Shown one piece after another: positions 56,201 through 64,000 of a DNA stretch of 64,000 bases. Made by a program: the position numbers and the translations under genes. The stretch comes from Symsagittifera roscoffensis (Eukaryota > Xenacoelomorpha > Acoela > Convolutidae). Every line of letters starts with the position of its first letter. The first letter of the stretch is position 1. Below the pieces are notes generated by a model. It was not told the DNA's origin. It made no database searches and saw only the letters and a program-made list of their open reading frames with translations. The DNA lies in assembly GCF_963678635.1 (NCBI RefSeq), contig NC_087067.1:45389629-45453628 (forward strand), written 5' to 3'.

Positions 56201-59200
56201 CCAAAAGCGCCTTTAGAAAAATTTTAGCGTGGGTCGGCCAAAAATGGATTTCTTGAAAAGTATCAAAGGGGGACCTTTGGGTTGGCAAGGGGTCGAATCC
56301 CTGAGGGGGAAGGCGTTTTTGTTCTTTGTAAGAATTTTTTTTTTGCAATAGGGTGGATTTGGTTAACAAGATCCCTAATGTCTGTTAGGGCTCTTTAGGT
56401 TTAAAAAATTTTTTCTGATTGCTTACCTTAATTTTCATATATTCGATCAGTATTTTATTGGATTTAAATCTTTGACCTCTGAACTTAATGAAAACTGTGT
56501 TTAGATCTCTAATTCAAGAACTGGAAAGCAAAAAAAAAAAGAAATCCCAACCACTCTCGACAGAGTGAGAAGAAACAATAGTACAGATTTTTTTTCAAAG
56601 TTTTGATTCGACTTCCAAATTTCAAAAATGCTTGCTGTGTCGAGAAAAACCGACGCGAGTTTTTCCGTTTGTCAGACTAAATTAGACGGGGAACTGGCTC
56701 TCATGAGGCTTTATTCTCATATATCTGTAATTTCTACACTATTGTAGCTGCTGATATCTATTTTTTATTACAAATAATTTCACCTCCTTTTATTAAACCA
56801 ACAGCAGAAAAATTGATGAAATTTTTCTCTTTTTTTAGGTTTTTGTCTCATTTTTGAAATCCCTTGCAGCAATCAGCGTTATGGGAACCCTACTTTCGCA
56901 TCAACAGGCTATTCTTGTTTCAGATGAAGACTCTGTTCGCAAGAGACGTGAGACAACTTTACAGAAACCCAGAGTGTCTTTTTGGTCAGGTGAGATAACA
57001 AAAAATCTTTAAAAAAAAGAGAAAAGTTTCATTTTTTTGAGGTTATTCGATTTACTCGAGAAAAAATTATAAAATTTTGAAAACCGTGTCAATTTCAAAT
57101 TTTTGTCTTGGTTTCTAAAGCTCGCTAAAACTTTTCCTTCTGTTTGCTGGCTATGATTTTTAGTTTCAATGAATTTCTATTAAATGATCCTTTTAACAAT
57201 GACTTAATGGTGTGTTATCTAGGTGATTATAGCGACCATGTTGTCAGTGCTGTTCGGTGCCTTGTACTGGCAGAGTGAATTGAGTCCTGACAGGGGCTTC
57301 CAGAACAGACACGGTCTCTTCTTCTTCCTCTCCCTCTCCCTCATGATGATGAATCTAGCACACATCGAACTCTTCATCAGTCAACAGAAACTATTCTTGT
57401 CAGTTTCACATAAATTCTCCTTTTATTATAAGAAAAACAGTCAAAATTTATAAACTCTTATTTATATTTTTCAAAAATTTTGTGTTAAAAATCGTGTTCA
57501 TTGCTAAGATATCCAAGTTAATCCCTTCTAGCGTGGATAATTAGTTCTATTCACCAGCGGATTTAGGAGGAGGGGGGATTCGACCCAAAGAATCCCCTAT
57601 GTACTATTTTGAGATCTCGATTTTTGGCTGACTGACCCTAAATTTTTTCTAAAGACGCCTTTGGCGCCAATATATACTAATTTTGAGGGGGAAGCACGCA
57701 CCGAAAAACGCAATTTTTTTGGTCACACTTGTTCAAAAAGTGCCTTAAACACCCTTTTTGGCCTGTTTTTTTTTCAAAATTTCGCCTGCGGTGCAGAGAT
57801 TTGGTCAAAATAGGGTCTTTAGTGATTTGTGACAGCTCGTAAAATCAATTTGGTCGACCTATAAAAAAGGTCGATGAAATTTTGAAAATCCGCCCTCCCC
57901 GAGAAAATCCTACCCCTCCTCCTATTTATAGTTTTTTAGTTTTTCGTAAAACAAAAAAAATTATTTGTATTTTATGCGCGTATATTTGTGTGTGTGTTTT
58001 TAGTCACGAGTATGCAAATGGGTTCTTCTACATGTTGCCCTACTTTCTGTCCAACACTCTGTTTGACCTGCTGACCTTGAGAGTGGTGCCGGCAGTCATC
58101 ATGGGCGTCACCCTCACCTACAGCGTCGGTAAGAGCCAAAATTGACCTTGAACAGCATCAGGTTCTTATCTTGTTCCGAGTAACTACTACATGCAGGGGT
58201 GCATCTGCAATTCTGACTGGAAGCTATAAACGGCTGGGGGATTACATTTGAGAGAGATCAAATTTGCGAGCTCATCGCCTTCTAATTTTTCGGGCAGAAT
58301 TTGACTTCGTGTAATTTATTCTTCCTGTTGCTGAAGAAGTCTCTAAACTAAATTTTCAGCGGATATCAAAACAAGTAGATTTAGAAGATTTGAAAATTTT
58401 GTTATTTATTATACTGCCTAATGCTTTTTTGGTTTCGCCCCAAGCCGAACTAAATTGTAGATGTACAGTTTCATACAATGATTGGTTATAAGTTTCCGGT
58501 TTGAACATAGAAATTATTATTGTGATTCAAAAGGTGGCTTCCTTTGCAGGTCTTCGGTCGGACGTGGACTCTATGTTCTTCTTCCTGCTGATGTTGATTC
58601 TGTTGGCTGTGAGTGGATGCGGAGTGGCCTATCTTACCACCTCCATACTCAAGACATTCTACATCTCACACATCGCAGTCATGCTCGTGTTCGTCGTCAT
58701 GATGGTAAAAGAAGACACCTTTCACCCAAACAGCATTTGAATCTTCTTAAACATCGCCCTACTTTTGCATATTGTATCTACTGCATATTGTATAAATTGC
58801 CACCCCTACAACTTGCCACCCCTACTTAACAATCGCCCTACCTTTGGTATCTACTAAAAAATTGCCACCGCTACAAATAAAAGAATTAAATTAGCACTAG
58901 AGCGTTGTATGTAAAATTCGCATTTTGCTGCATTCTGATTCGTCGGAAATTCGACTAACTTAATTTAGTTAACAATTGCCCCCCTCCCTTTCTTGAAGGG
59001 GGCAATTGTTAAATTGTTAAGTAGATTCTAGGATTCAACTGATCCCTGATCCGCTCAATCTGCAGACCCCAGCTCACTTTCCCAGCGAGACGACGTTTTG
59101 AGTGCGAATGCACGGAATGAACTTTCACTTATATAGCTTGTGCGATTTTTTGTTACTTTTTTGTGCCCGCTCATTTTTTTTTGCACTTTGATTTTTTCAA

Positions 59201-60987
59201 GTTTTCAAATGAAAGGCAAATTAATCTTTTCATTGAATCAAATGGAAAATTAATTCCAGGCAATTTAAATTGAAGGCAAATCGGAAAATTGGAAATGGCG
59301 GAAATAGTGGAAGTCCACTTTATAGACTTATTCTCAGTGAATAAAAATTTTGCAAATTGAGTTAGTTAGTTTTCGCAAATTGAAGTAAATTAAGTTATAT
59401 CAATTGAGTGCGTCAATCATGAAAAATTGTGGAAATTCAGACCACATTAAGGCAATTTATTTGCAAGGAAACTCATTTTAAGTGAAAAAAAAATCTGTCA
59501 TATTTTTTCAGTTTCCTTCCATTCACTAACTTTTTCCCAACTGTTTGATGGATATTTTTCTCCTGGTTCACAATGACTGTATATTTTGAATTCTTCAGTT
59601 TTTTCTCACCGCTTTCTCTCAAAAATTGACACAAATTATTTTTAATTTTAAGTTTAATTTTGATTTTTTATGAGACCACTGTAGTCGGAACATTGAGATA
59701 GTTTCGTGTGCATGTGATTAGTAGAAATTGTGAGCACTTGGTTTTGTTCAGGTCTTCGCTGGTCTCATCATCAACTTGAAGACTCTACCTGAGTGGGTGG
59801 AGCTACTGAAGTATGTCTCACTTGTCTACTATGGAGTGTCCGTGAGTATATAATTGTGTATTATATTTTATAGTATTTGTATAGTATATTATTGTTTATT
59901 ATATTTTATAGTTTTGTATAGTACATCATTGTATGGTATATTATATTGCAGGCTTCTATAGATGAACATGCAAAATATAGATGGGTTTGCGGGCATCGTT
60001 CATGGATTTTATTGTGGTGTTTATTGTTTCAGAAAAAGTCTTAGAAATTTTCAAGGAGAGCTCCAATCTCGCTATCGATTAACAAAAAGGAAATGGCGTG
60101 AAAATTAGTTTTCACCTTTAGGCCCAGAAATGGTTTGATTTTTCATAATTCTCATCGAAACAAAAACAACCATTAATCATGTCTGGGCTTTTCTATCAAA
60201 AAGGTTTCAGTCATGCTCGTTTTCCTCTGAAATTAAACAGATTTATTTTTGTTAACCAAGTCATCTTGCATGATTGTCTGCAGGGTCTTTCTGTGAACGA
60301 GTTTCTTGGCCTTGAGTTCTGTGGCCAGACATCAATCAACGCAGCCTGTCCTGGCATGGAAATGGCCCTCTCCCAAGCCACCATATCGGATGAAAACGAA
60401 GGAGACTCCATCTCACGTGCCATCATGAAGTTCTTGAGCACCCCAGAAACAGCCGATAAATTGTTCTCACAGCAGCTCGACATATGGTAATCGGATCTCT
60501 TCCTAACAACCCCCCCACCGCCCTCTGGTATCATTGACACTATAAAGGTTAAGGTTTATTTGATATAGAAGTACAAATCGCATTTACAACTATATCGGGG
60601 CCATTATACGGGCTTTAACAGCTCAACTTGTAGTTGTCCTTAGAAATGACTTAGTCAACGACTAATTACAGAATCAACGAAATTGAATTTACCTTTGTTT
60701 TGAGGTAGATGAGCGAGTCGAAATAGTTTACCACACTTGATCAGTCAAAATAGGGAAGAAATTTATTTATTTTTTCCATTTGGACGAACTACTGTAGCTA
60801 ATCCACGTAGTCATTTACACACAAAAATCGATCTTGTTTTAGCGTTGAGGGCAAAGCTGGACTTGACATTCAGGGAATTGACTATGAAAACGTGAACAAA
60901 TACTTCTACGCTCTTATGGTAGCAGTTGGTGCTCTTATAGCCTACACACTCACGTTCGTCAGGCTCTATTTCTCAAACAGAAGATGA
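44214..60987 (+). CDS. ABCG: ABCG2-like half transporter (13 exons)
   Basis: Exons 44214-44572, 45051-45234, 50024-50173, 53894-54209, 54661-54930, 55141-55310, 56924-56989, 57223-57398, 58004-58128, 58550-58704, 59752-59841, 60284-60486 and 60843-60987 join in phase to 802 residues (796 from the ATG at 44232). ABCG proteins are half transporters that dimerise and move lipids or xenobiotics across membranes. The nucleotide-binding domain comes first: Walker A GPSGCGKTT ~132-140, Q-loop AYVPQDD ~177-183, signature ISTGEKKR ~240-247, Walker B ILLLDEPTTGLD ~260-271, and H-loop SLHQPRYSIF with His ~298. A long Ser/Asn-rich linker follows (~350-480), then six membrane segments starting at ~506. 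KLFFHEYANGFFY and the last extracellular loop with Cys (NEFLGLEFC, NAACPG, IWC) match ABCG2. The signature has Thr where ABCG2 has Gly. As I recall, ABCG5 also has ISTGE. The protein is ~150 residues longer than human ABCG2, mostly N-terminus and linker. Confidence 0.95.
45274..45378 (+). repeat. 35-bp minisatellite, three units
   Basis: Units 45274-45308, 45309-45343 and 45344-45378 differ at only a few positions. Each contains CCACGTAACCACGTG and ACTTAAGT, so palindromic CACGTG (E-box) and CTTAAG recur every 35 bp. The array starts 40 bp after the ABCG exon 2 donor. Confidence 0.85.
45715..49730. repeat. 48-bp satellite array with higher-order units in ABCG intron 2
   Basis: About 84 units of a 48-bp monomer such as GATCGGAACAATAAATTGAC + TTCGGAGCAGTCTGTCTTCC + CACTTCGC. 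From ~47586 to the end, six monomer types (here A-F) repeat as a ~289-bp block: the A type with TTCGGATCATTAGATC recurs at ~47694, 47983, 48268, 48560, 48850, 49139 and 49428. The first half instead shows a ~470-bp larger unit (for example the TTTTTGCTTCTCACTCCACA segment at ~46180 and ~46650). Because 48 is a multiple of three and the consensus lacks stops in all three minus-strand frames, long open frames appear by chance. No start context or conserved frame supports a protein. Confidence 0.93.
50220..50290 (+). mobile_element. Composite SINE head fragment
   Basis: GAAGCTAAACGTAGTGTAAT, AGAACGATGC, CTACCTAACTCGAAAATAAA. Head only, in ABCG intron 3 just after exon 3. Confidence 0.45.
50492..50822 (+). 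mobile_element. Composite tRNA-derived SINE copy
   Basis: GCGAGATTGCGAGCGGAGTG, TATCAGTATCTAC, CCTAACCTAACAAAAAAAGT, GCACTTTTGCTATAATAAC, TTTCATAGCATATATTGTCT, a shortened tRNA-like core GTGTCCGTGGCCGAGACG, CAGGTTCAATTCTGTCGCG, and the tail GTGTTTGCAAAGCGCAGTTTC. ABCG intron 3. Confidence 0.7.
50875..51530. mobile_element. Tc1/mariner-like MITE with TA duplication
   Basis: A 656-bp element beginning CAGTGCAGATTCTATAT and ending AATTTAAATCAGCACTG, flanked on both sides by TA (50873-50874 and 51531-51532). Longer inverted similarity continues for over 150 bp: TTGACTTCCGGTGAAAA / TTTTCACCTAAAGTCAA, GCAGAATTAGTATGGTG / CACCATATTAATTCTGC, AAAAATTACGCCAAAGT / TTTTGGCGTAATTTTT. There is no transposase. 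CAGTG termini plus TA duplication point to the Tc1/mariner group. ABCG intron 3. Confidence 0.75.
52227..52452. mobile_element. TTAGACGAC-type TIR element C
   Basis: The left end GAGGTGTTAGGTAAATAAGA continues so that TAAGACGAC occurs twice, 16 bp apart. A third AAGACGAC follows near 52297. The right end, inverted, is GTTGTCTTAAAATCCC..GTCATCTTATCAGCTGTCG and TTTATCGGACCCC. It is a diverged relative of the elements at 11915-12649. ABCG intron 3. Confidence 0.55.
52857..53240 (+). mobile_element. Composite tRNA-derived SINE, well preserved copy
   Basis: CTAGCGAGCTTGCCAGCGTT, GTGTATTAGTACCAACATTC, CTAACCTAACTTGCAAATAA, CTATAATCGCGATCTGTA, TTTCATAGCATCTGTTCTCT, the tRNA-like GTCCGTGGCTGAGTGG then TTAGCGCGTGAGACTTATAA and CCTCTAGGTCGCAATAGG, then GATATCGAATCTCAG. 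The tail is ATAGAGCTGATTTTTGTCG and CTAGCTTCGCCTCTGTG. ABCG intron 3. Confidence 0.8.
53243..53893. other. ABCG intron 3, 3' end, nothing recognised
   Basis: AT-rich intron sequence. CAACTGTATGATGTCTATAT near 53321 resembles the 3' words of the 'GTCGTGATGATTTTT' family. No exon or full repeat seen. Confidence 0.4.
55342..55729 (+). mobile_element. hAT-type MITE copy
   Basis: A 388-bp element from CAGTTGCGGATTTAGAGG to CCTAGATCCGCGCCTG, with flanks ACTGTATC (55334-55341) and GGTGTATC (55730-55737), a 6/8 match. It has GGGATTCGACCCCC, GCCAATCTATACTAATTTTG and TTTAGTCGACC blocks. ABCG intron 6. Confidence 0.75.
55917..56315 (-). mobile_element. hAT-type MITE copy, inverted, outer end degraded
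   Basis: Starts CAGGGGCGGATCTAGGG followed by TTTTCTCGAGGGGG, the family's right end in reverse. It then has TTTTAGGTCAACCAAATTGA, GCCGCAGGCAATTTTTTG, AGTATATATTGGCGCCAAAA and GTCGAATCCCTGAGGGGG. The expected outer terminus after this is lost. With the copy at 55342 it forms an inverted pair within one intron. Confidence 0.7.
57555..57923 (+). mobile_element. hAT-type MITE copy, ends degraded
   Basis: CAGCGGATTTAGGAGGAGGG at the left, GATTCGACCCAAAG, GCGCCAATATATACTAATTT, GCCTGCGGTGCAGAG, TTTGGTCGACC and CGAGAAAATCCTACCCCTCC at the right. Target duplication not clear. ABCG intron 8. Confidence 0.65.
58740..59015. repeat. TTGCCACCCCTAC repeat cluster and perfect hairpin
   Basis: TTGCCACCCCTAC occurs at ~58796 and ~58812, with variants CATCGCCCTACTTTT (~58752), AATCGCCCTACCTTTGG (~58830) and TTGCCACCGCTAC (~58862). 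At 58969-58983 TTAACAATTGCCCCC pairs exactly with GGGGGCAATTGTTAA (58998-59012). It looks like a small inverted-repeat element. ABCG intron 10. Confidence 0.5.
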
Positions 60988-63900
60988 TCAAAAATGAACA
61001 AACTTTAAATCGAGTTTCAAATGCGAAATGAAAAGTAACCTTAACCTTACCTGTCAACTAGCTGAGGCTAGAACTTTGCCAAATATTGACATATACTAAT
61101 TCCGACTTCCCCATATGAAGAAGCATAAAAGTATGCTCTCTATGTCTCAGATAATATCACCCTTTTATATTTTGTTAATCCTTTCTGAGTTTAGTTCAAA
61201 CTGGTGCTTATCAGTGTGTTGTCATAGTCAGGGCATTTGTATAGTATATTTTAGATATTTGACTTAAGTTAATTTAAATGAAGCTCCATTTTTCGTGAGA
61301 TTGAAGCAAAACTTCAGAATGATTCAAGTTCAAACTAATATTTCATGCTCACATCAAATTAAACAAGTATAGCGGGTAGCTGTGCAAGGATCACAGTATG
61401 TCCCAACCGCATTCATCTTAGAAAAAAAAGGAAAGTAAAGCAAATTTTTAAAAAAGCATAGCCGGTTACTGTGCAAGTTGCACAGAATGTTGCGACCATA
61501 GTCTTAAAAACACAAAAAGAATTTTTTTTCAAAATAGTGTAGTTTTTTCTTCGTGGTGCGATAAAAAGATCTGAAAGAGAAATAGACCTTTGGCAAATTC
61601 GACAGTCATAGTAAAATAGGCCACTTGTAAAGCAGTTTTGCAGAAAAATAACGGTAAAACAAAAAAATCGTTAAAAAAGTCAAAAAATTTTCAACAATTT
61701 CAATGTTTTTGGAAGAAATTTTTTAAACTTTGAAGTTTTTGGTTCCAAAATTGGCACTAAAAATTTTCACAAACTTTACTCAAGTAAAACTAAATTTTCA
61801 CGGCTTTAATTAAGCATAAATAAGCTATTCGAAGCCTGCACGCTCACCTTATCAGTTTGAAATCGAGCCAAAAATCAGAAAAATCCAACAGGTTTTTCTC
61901 AAATTTTTTTATCGTGATTCATTTCACTACTGAAAGGTGTTTTATTTGATATATCACTCAACCCATTCCCGTGATTTTTCGTGGTACCTGATTTTGAGTG
62001 GAAAAAATTAAAACACTCCCAAATACAAAAGTTCCTCCGCATTTTTCAAATTGTTGGAACAACTATAAGATTTTTTTCCATCATTTTCGTCTGAAATTTT
62101 AGTTATTTTTTGAAAAAATGGAAGGTTAAATTACTTCGGAAATGTTAGAGCGAACAGTAGCAGGAGCAAATATAAAGTAAAGTTGTTAGAAGAGTTTCTT
62201 ACAACTTTTTCGAATTGTTTTTGAAATCCATATCACGGCTGAAAGAGCTGAAATAACTTTCCACACTCCGACCAGTCAAAATAAAGAAAAAACGCCCAAA
62301 CTATAGTTCTTTATGTTGGTCAAATAAACAAAAGTTCTTTTTAAACTGGCCAATTCCTTGAAGTCGCCTCAGATCTTTTTAGATTTAAAAAGATAATAAT
62401 ACAAGTGAATATTTTATTTGTCTTAAATCGTAGTTGAATGAATTAAAGTATGATTCTTTCTTCAAATACATAAGCTTAGTTAGAACGCGGATAATTTTGT
62501 TTAAATTTTGCGTTTCTTCATCTCTTTAAATTTAACTAAGGGAAAATTGTAGGTTGTATTTCTTTTTGTATTTAAACTGAGAGATTCAAAATTTTCCTTG
62601 GGACATGAAAGAAGGGGTGTTGAAAGAACAACTAGTCCTGAGCCCCAGTACTTTGTTTTCAAATTTTCTTAATAATTTTTTAATAAGGTCTAGATTGATT
62701 TATTTAATGAATTTGTTCATTAAGCTTGAGGAGAGCAGCAAAGAATGAATATAGTTTATGCTATTTGAAATTTAAATTGAGTTGCTTGTGAGTTATCTTT
62801 TGTTTAAAGGTCAATTTATGTAGAAAAACAATGTCAAAAATTGTTTTTATTTGGAAACAAACTGGCCAGTACAATTACTGCGTCTCTTTTTTTTTCAAAA
62901 GTGAGAACGAAAACTCAACCATAGGTCAAAAAAAGATCGACACGCTTAGTGGGATGACTAAAACTCTGAAATATCCAATCACTGGCGCTACAAAAACGAA
63001 CATCAACTGTTTTTTAAATTTGCAGTTTATCAAATATTAGAGTACAATTTGATTGATTCAAAAAAAACTCCCTAGGGAGAAAACGGAAATCTAGGAATGT
63101 AGCGCCAAACTTCAAGATTCAAAAGAAAAATACTCTTCCCCTTCGATAGGAAATTTTAAATTTGGCTCACGCTTGAGATTCAAGTTCACCAAATAGCAGA
63201 CGCTCCTCAAATCATCCGTTTTTTTTGCAGTTTGATTTTCAGCTGCGCTCTTCAATAGCAAAAACACCATGCAAATAACCTTAAAACACTCGTTTCAACT
63301 TTCATATAAATGGGTTTGAAAATGTAGATTTCTAAACGGAAATGATAAACTTCTTTTTCAAATAATATTATTTCTTTCCAAAAAACTATATTCTGGGAAT
63401 TTTTTTTTATTGAAGTAATTACTACAAGTTTTGTCTCGTTGTTTTTTCTTCCGAAAGTCAATAACTTTTTCATAATAGTCGTTTTGATCTGAGGCATGCA
63501 TAAGTCATTTTATCGGAAATTGAGTTGTGAGCTGAAATGATTTTCTTACAAAACCTTTCACACTCTAACGCACCGACAAGCTTTTTTTCTTTTTAGTCAG
63601 GAGTGGCTAAGAAAACAGTAAAGAGACTAGATTTTTTATTGCATCTGAAATTCAAAAAAAATATATAAAGGAAATCGTTGGATTGTTTCTCTGCTTCCTC
63701 GGGTGAGATTGTATTTTTACAGCTCTCAGTTGGATATGTTTTGTCGCTTCTAAGTTTTATGACAAATATTCATTGCAGCACATTTCAAACAGTTTTTAAG
63801 AAACTGTTACAAATTTTTTAAACCTAACCAAAATTCTTAAGCTTAACAAAAAAAGAATTGCAAGTAAATTTTTTTGATTTAAACTCAGAGAGTCAAAATT

Positions 63901-64000
63901 TTTCTTGGGGTGTAAAAATGGACTTGAAAAAAAAACTATCCTTAAGCGCAACTATTCGATTTATTTACAATTCTTGTTAAAAAATTTACTTTAACTCGCT
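60988..64000. other. Downstream of ABCG, no gene recognised
   Basis: It holds the ABCG 3' UTR (end not defined) and AT-rich DNA. At 61375-61405 and 61459-61490 are two related stem-loop ends, GTAGCTGTGCAAGGATCACAG and CTGTGCAAGTTGCACAG followed by AATGTTGCGACC, like those of the TGTTCCGAC repeats. A block at 61800-62050 is related to 37300-37450. The open frames at 62831 and 63252 (minus) show no domain. Confidence 0.5.

Noticed and set aside
62831-63497. Open frames of 69 codons (+) and 81 codons (-) downstream of ABCG
   Set aside because: No domain, AT-biased composition like the surrounding DNA, no splice context.

Overview
This is a window of animal nuclear DNA. The four protein genes are split by spliceosomal introns, the exons are more GC-rich than the AT-rich and poly-T-rich introns, and the encoded families (TIMM13, SCAMP with a PPPPYSA segment, a sphingosine/ceramide-kinase-like enzyme, an ABCG2-like half transporter) are those of a metazoan. 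The many tRNA-derived SINEs, MITEs and minisatellites suggest an invertebrate with a repeat-rich genome. I cannot place it more closely. All four genes lie on the + strand, and every exon chain below was checked for continuous reading phase.

Layout: (1) 681-5160, TIMM13, 3 exons, a small TIM chaperone with an unusual first cysteine motif. (2) 5161-11082, intergenic, dominated by a 1193-bp tandem array (7438-10870) that carries two copies of the acceptor and 5' part of SCAMP exon 2. (3) 11083-24379, SCAMP, 6 exons, 343 residues, whose large introns hold MITEs, SINEs and a dead Mutator-like transposase. (4) 26254-35287, a lipid kinase of the sphingosine/ceramide kinase group, 11 exons, with two apparent GC-AG introns. 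(5) 35288-44213, intergenic: a possible zinc-finger relic, a nearly identical 1208-bp tandem duplication, and inverted copies of a hairpin-bearing repeat. (6) 44214-60987, an ABCG2-like transporter, 13 exons, 802 residues. Its second intron holds a 4-kb array of 48-bp repeats with higher-order organisation. (7) 60988-64000, downstream sequence with no gene that I recognise.

The four proteins act in separate places: mitochondrial intermembrane space import, post-Golgi/endosomal membrane recycling, sphingolipid phosphorylation, and efflux at a membrane. They do not form an obvious pathway. The distinctive content is the repeat landscape. It includes a hAT-type MITE family with 8-bp target duplications, a family whose terminal repeats carry a TTAGACGAC word iterated every 16 bp, a Tc1/mariner-like MITE, a composite SINE with an internal tRNA-Met-like module, and several tandem arrays. 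I saw no LTR element, reverse transcriptase, capsid gene or CRISPR array.
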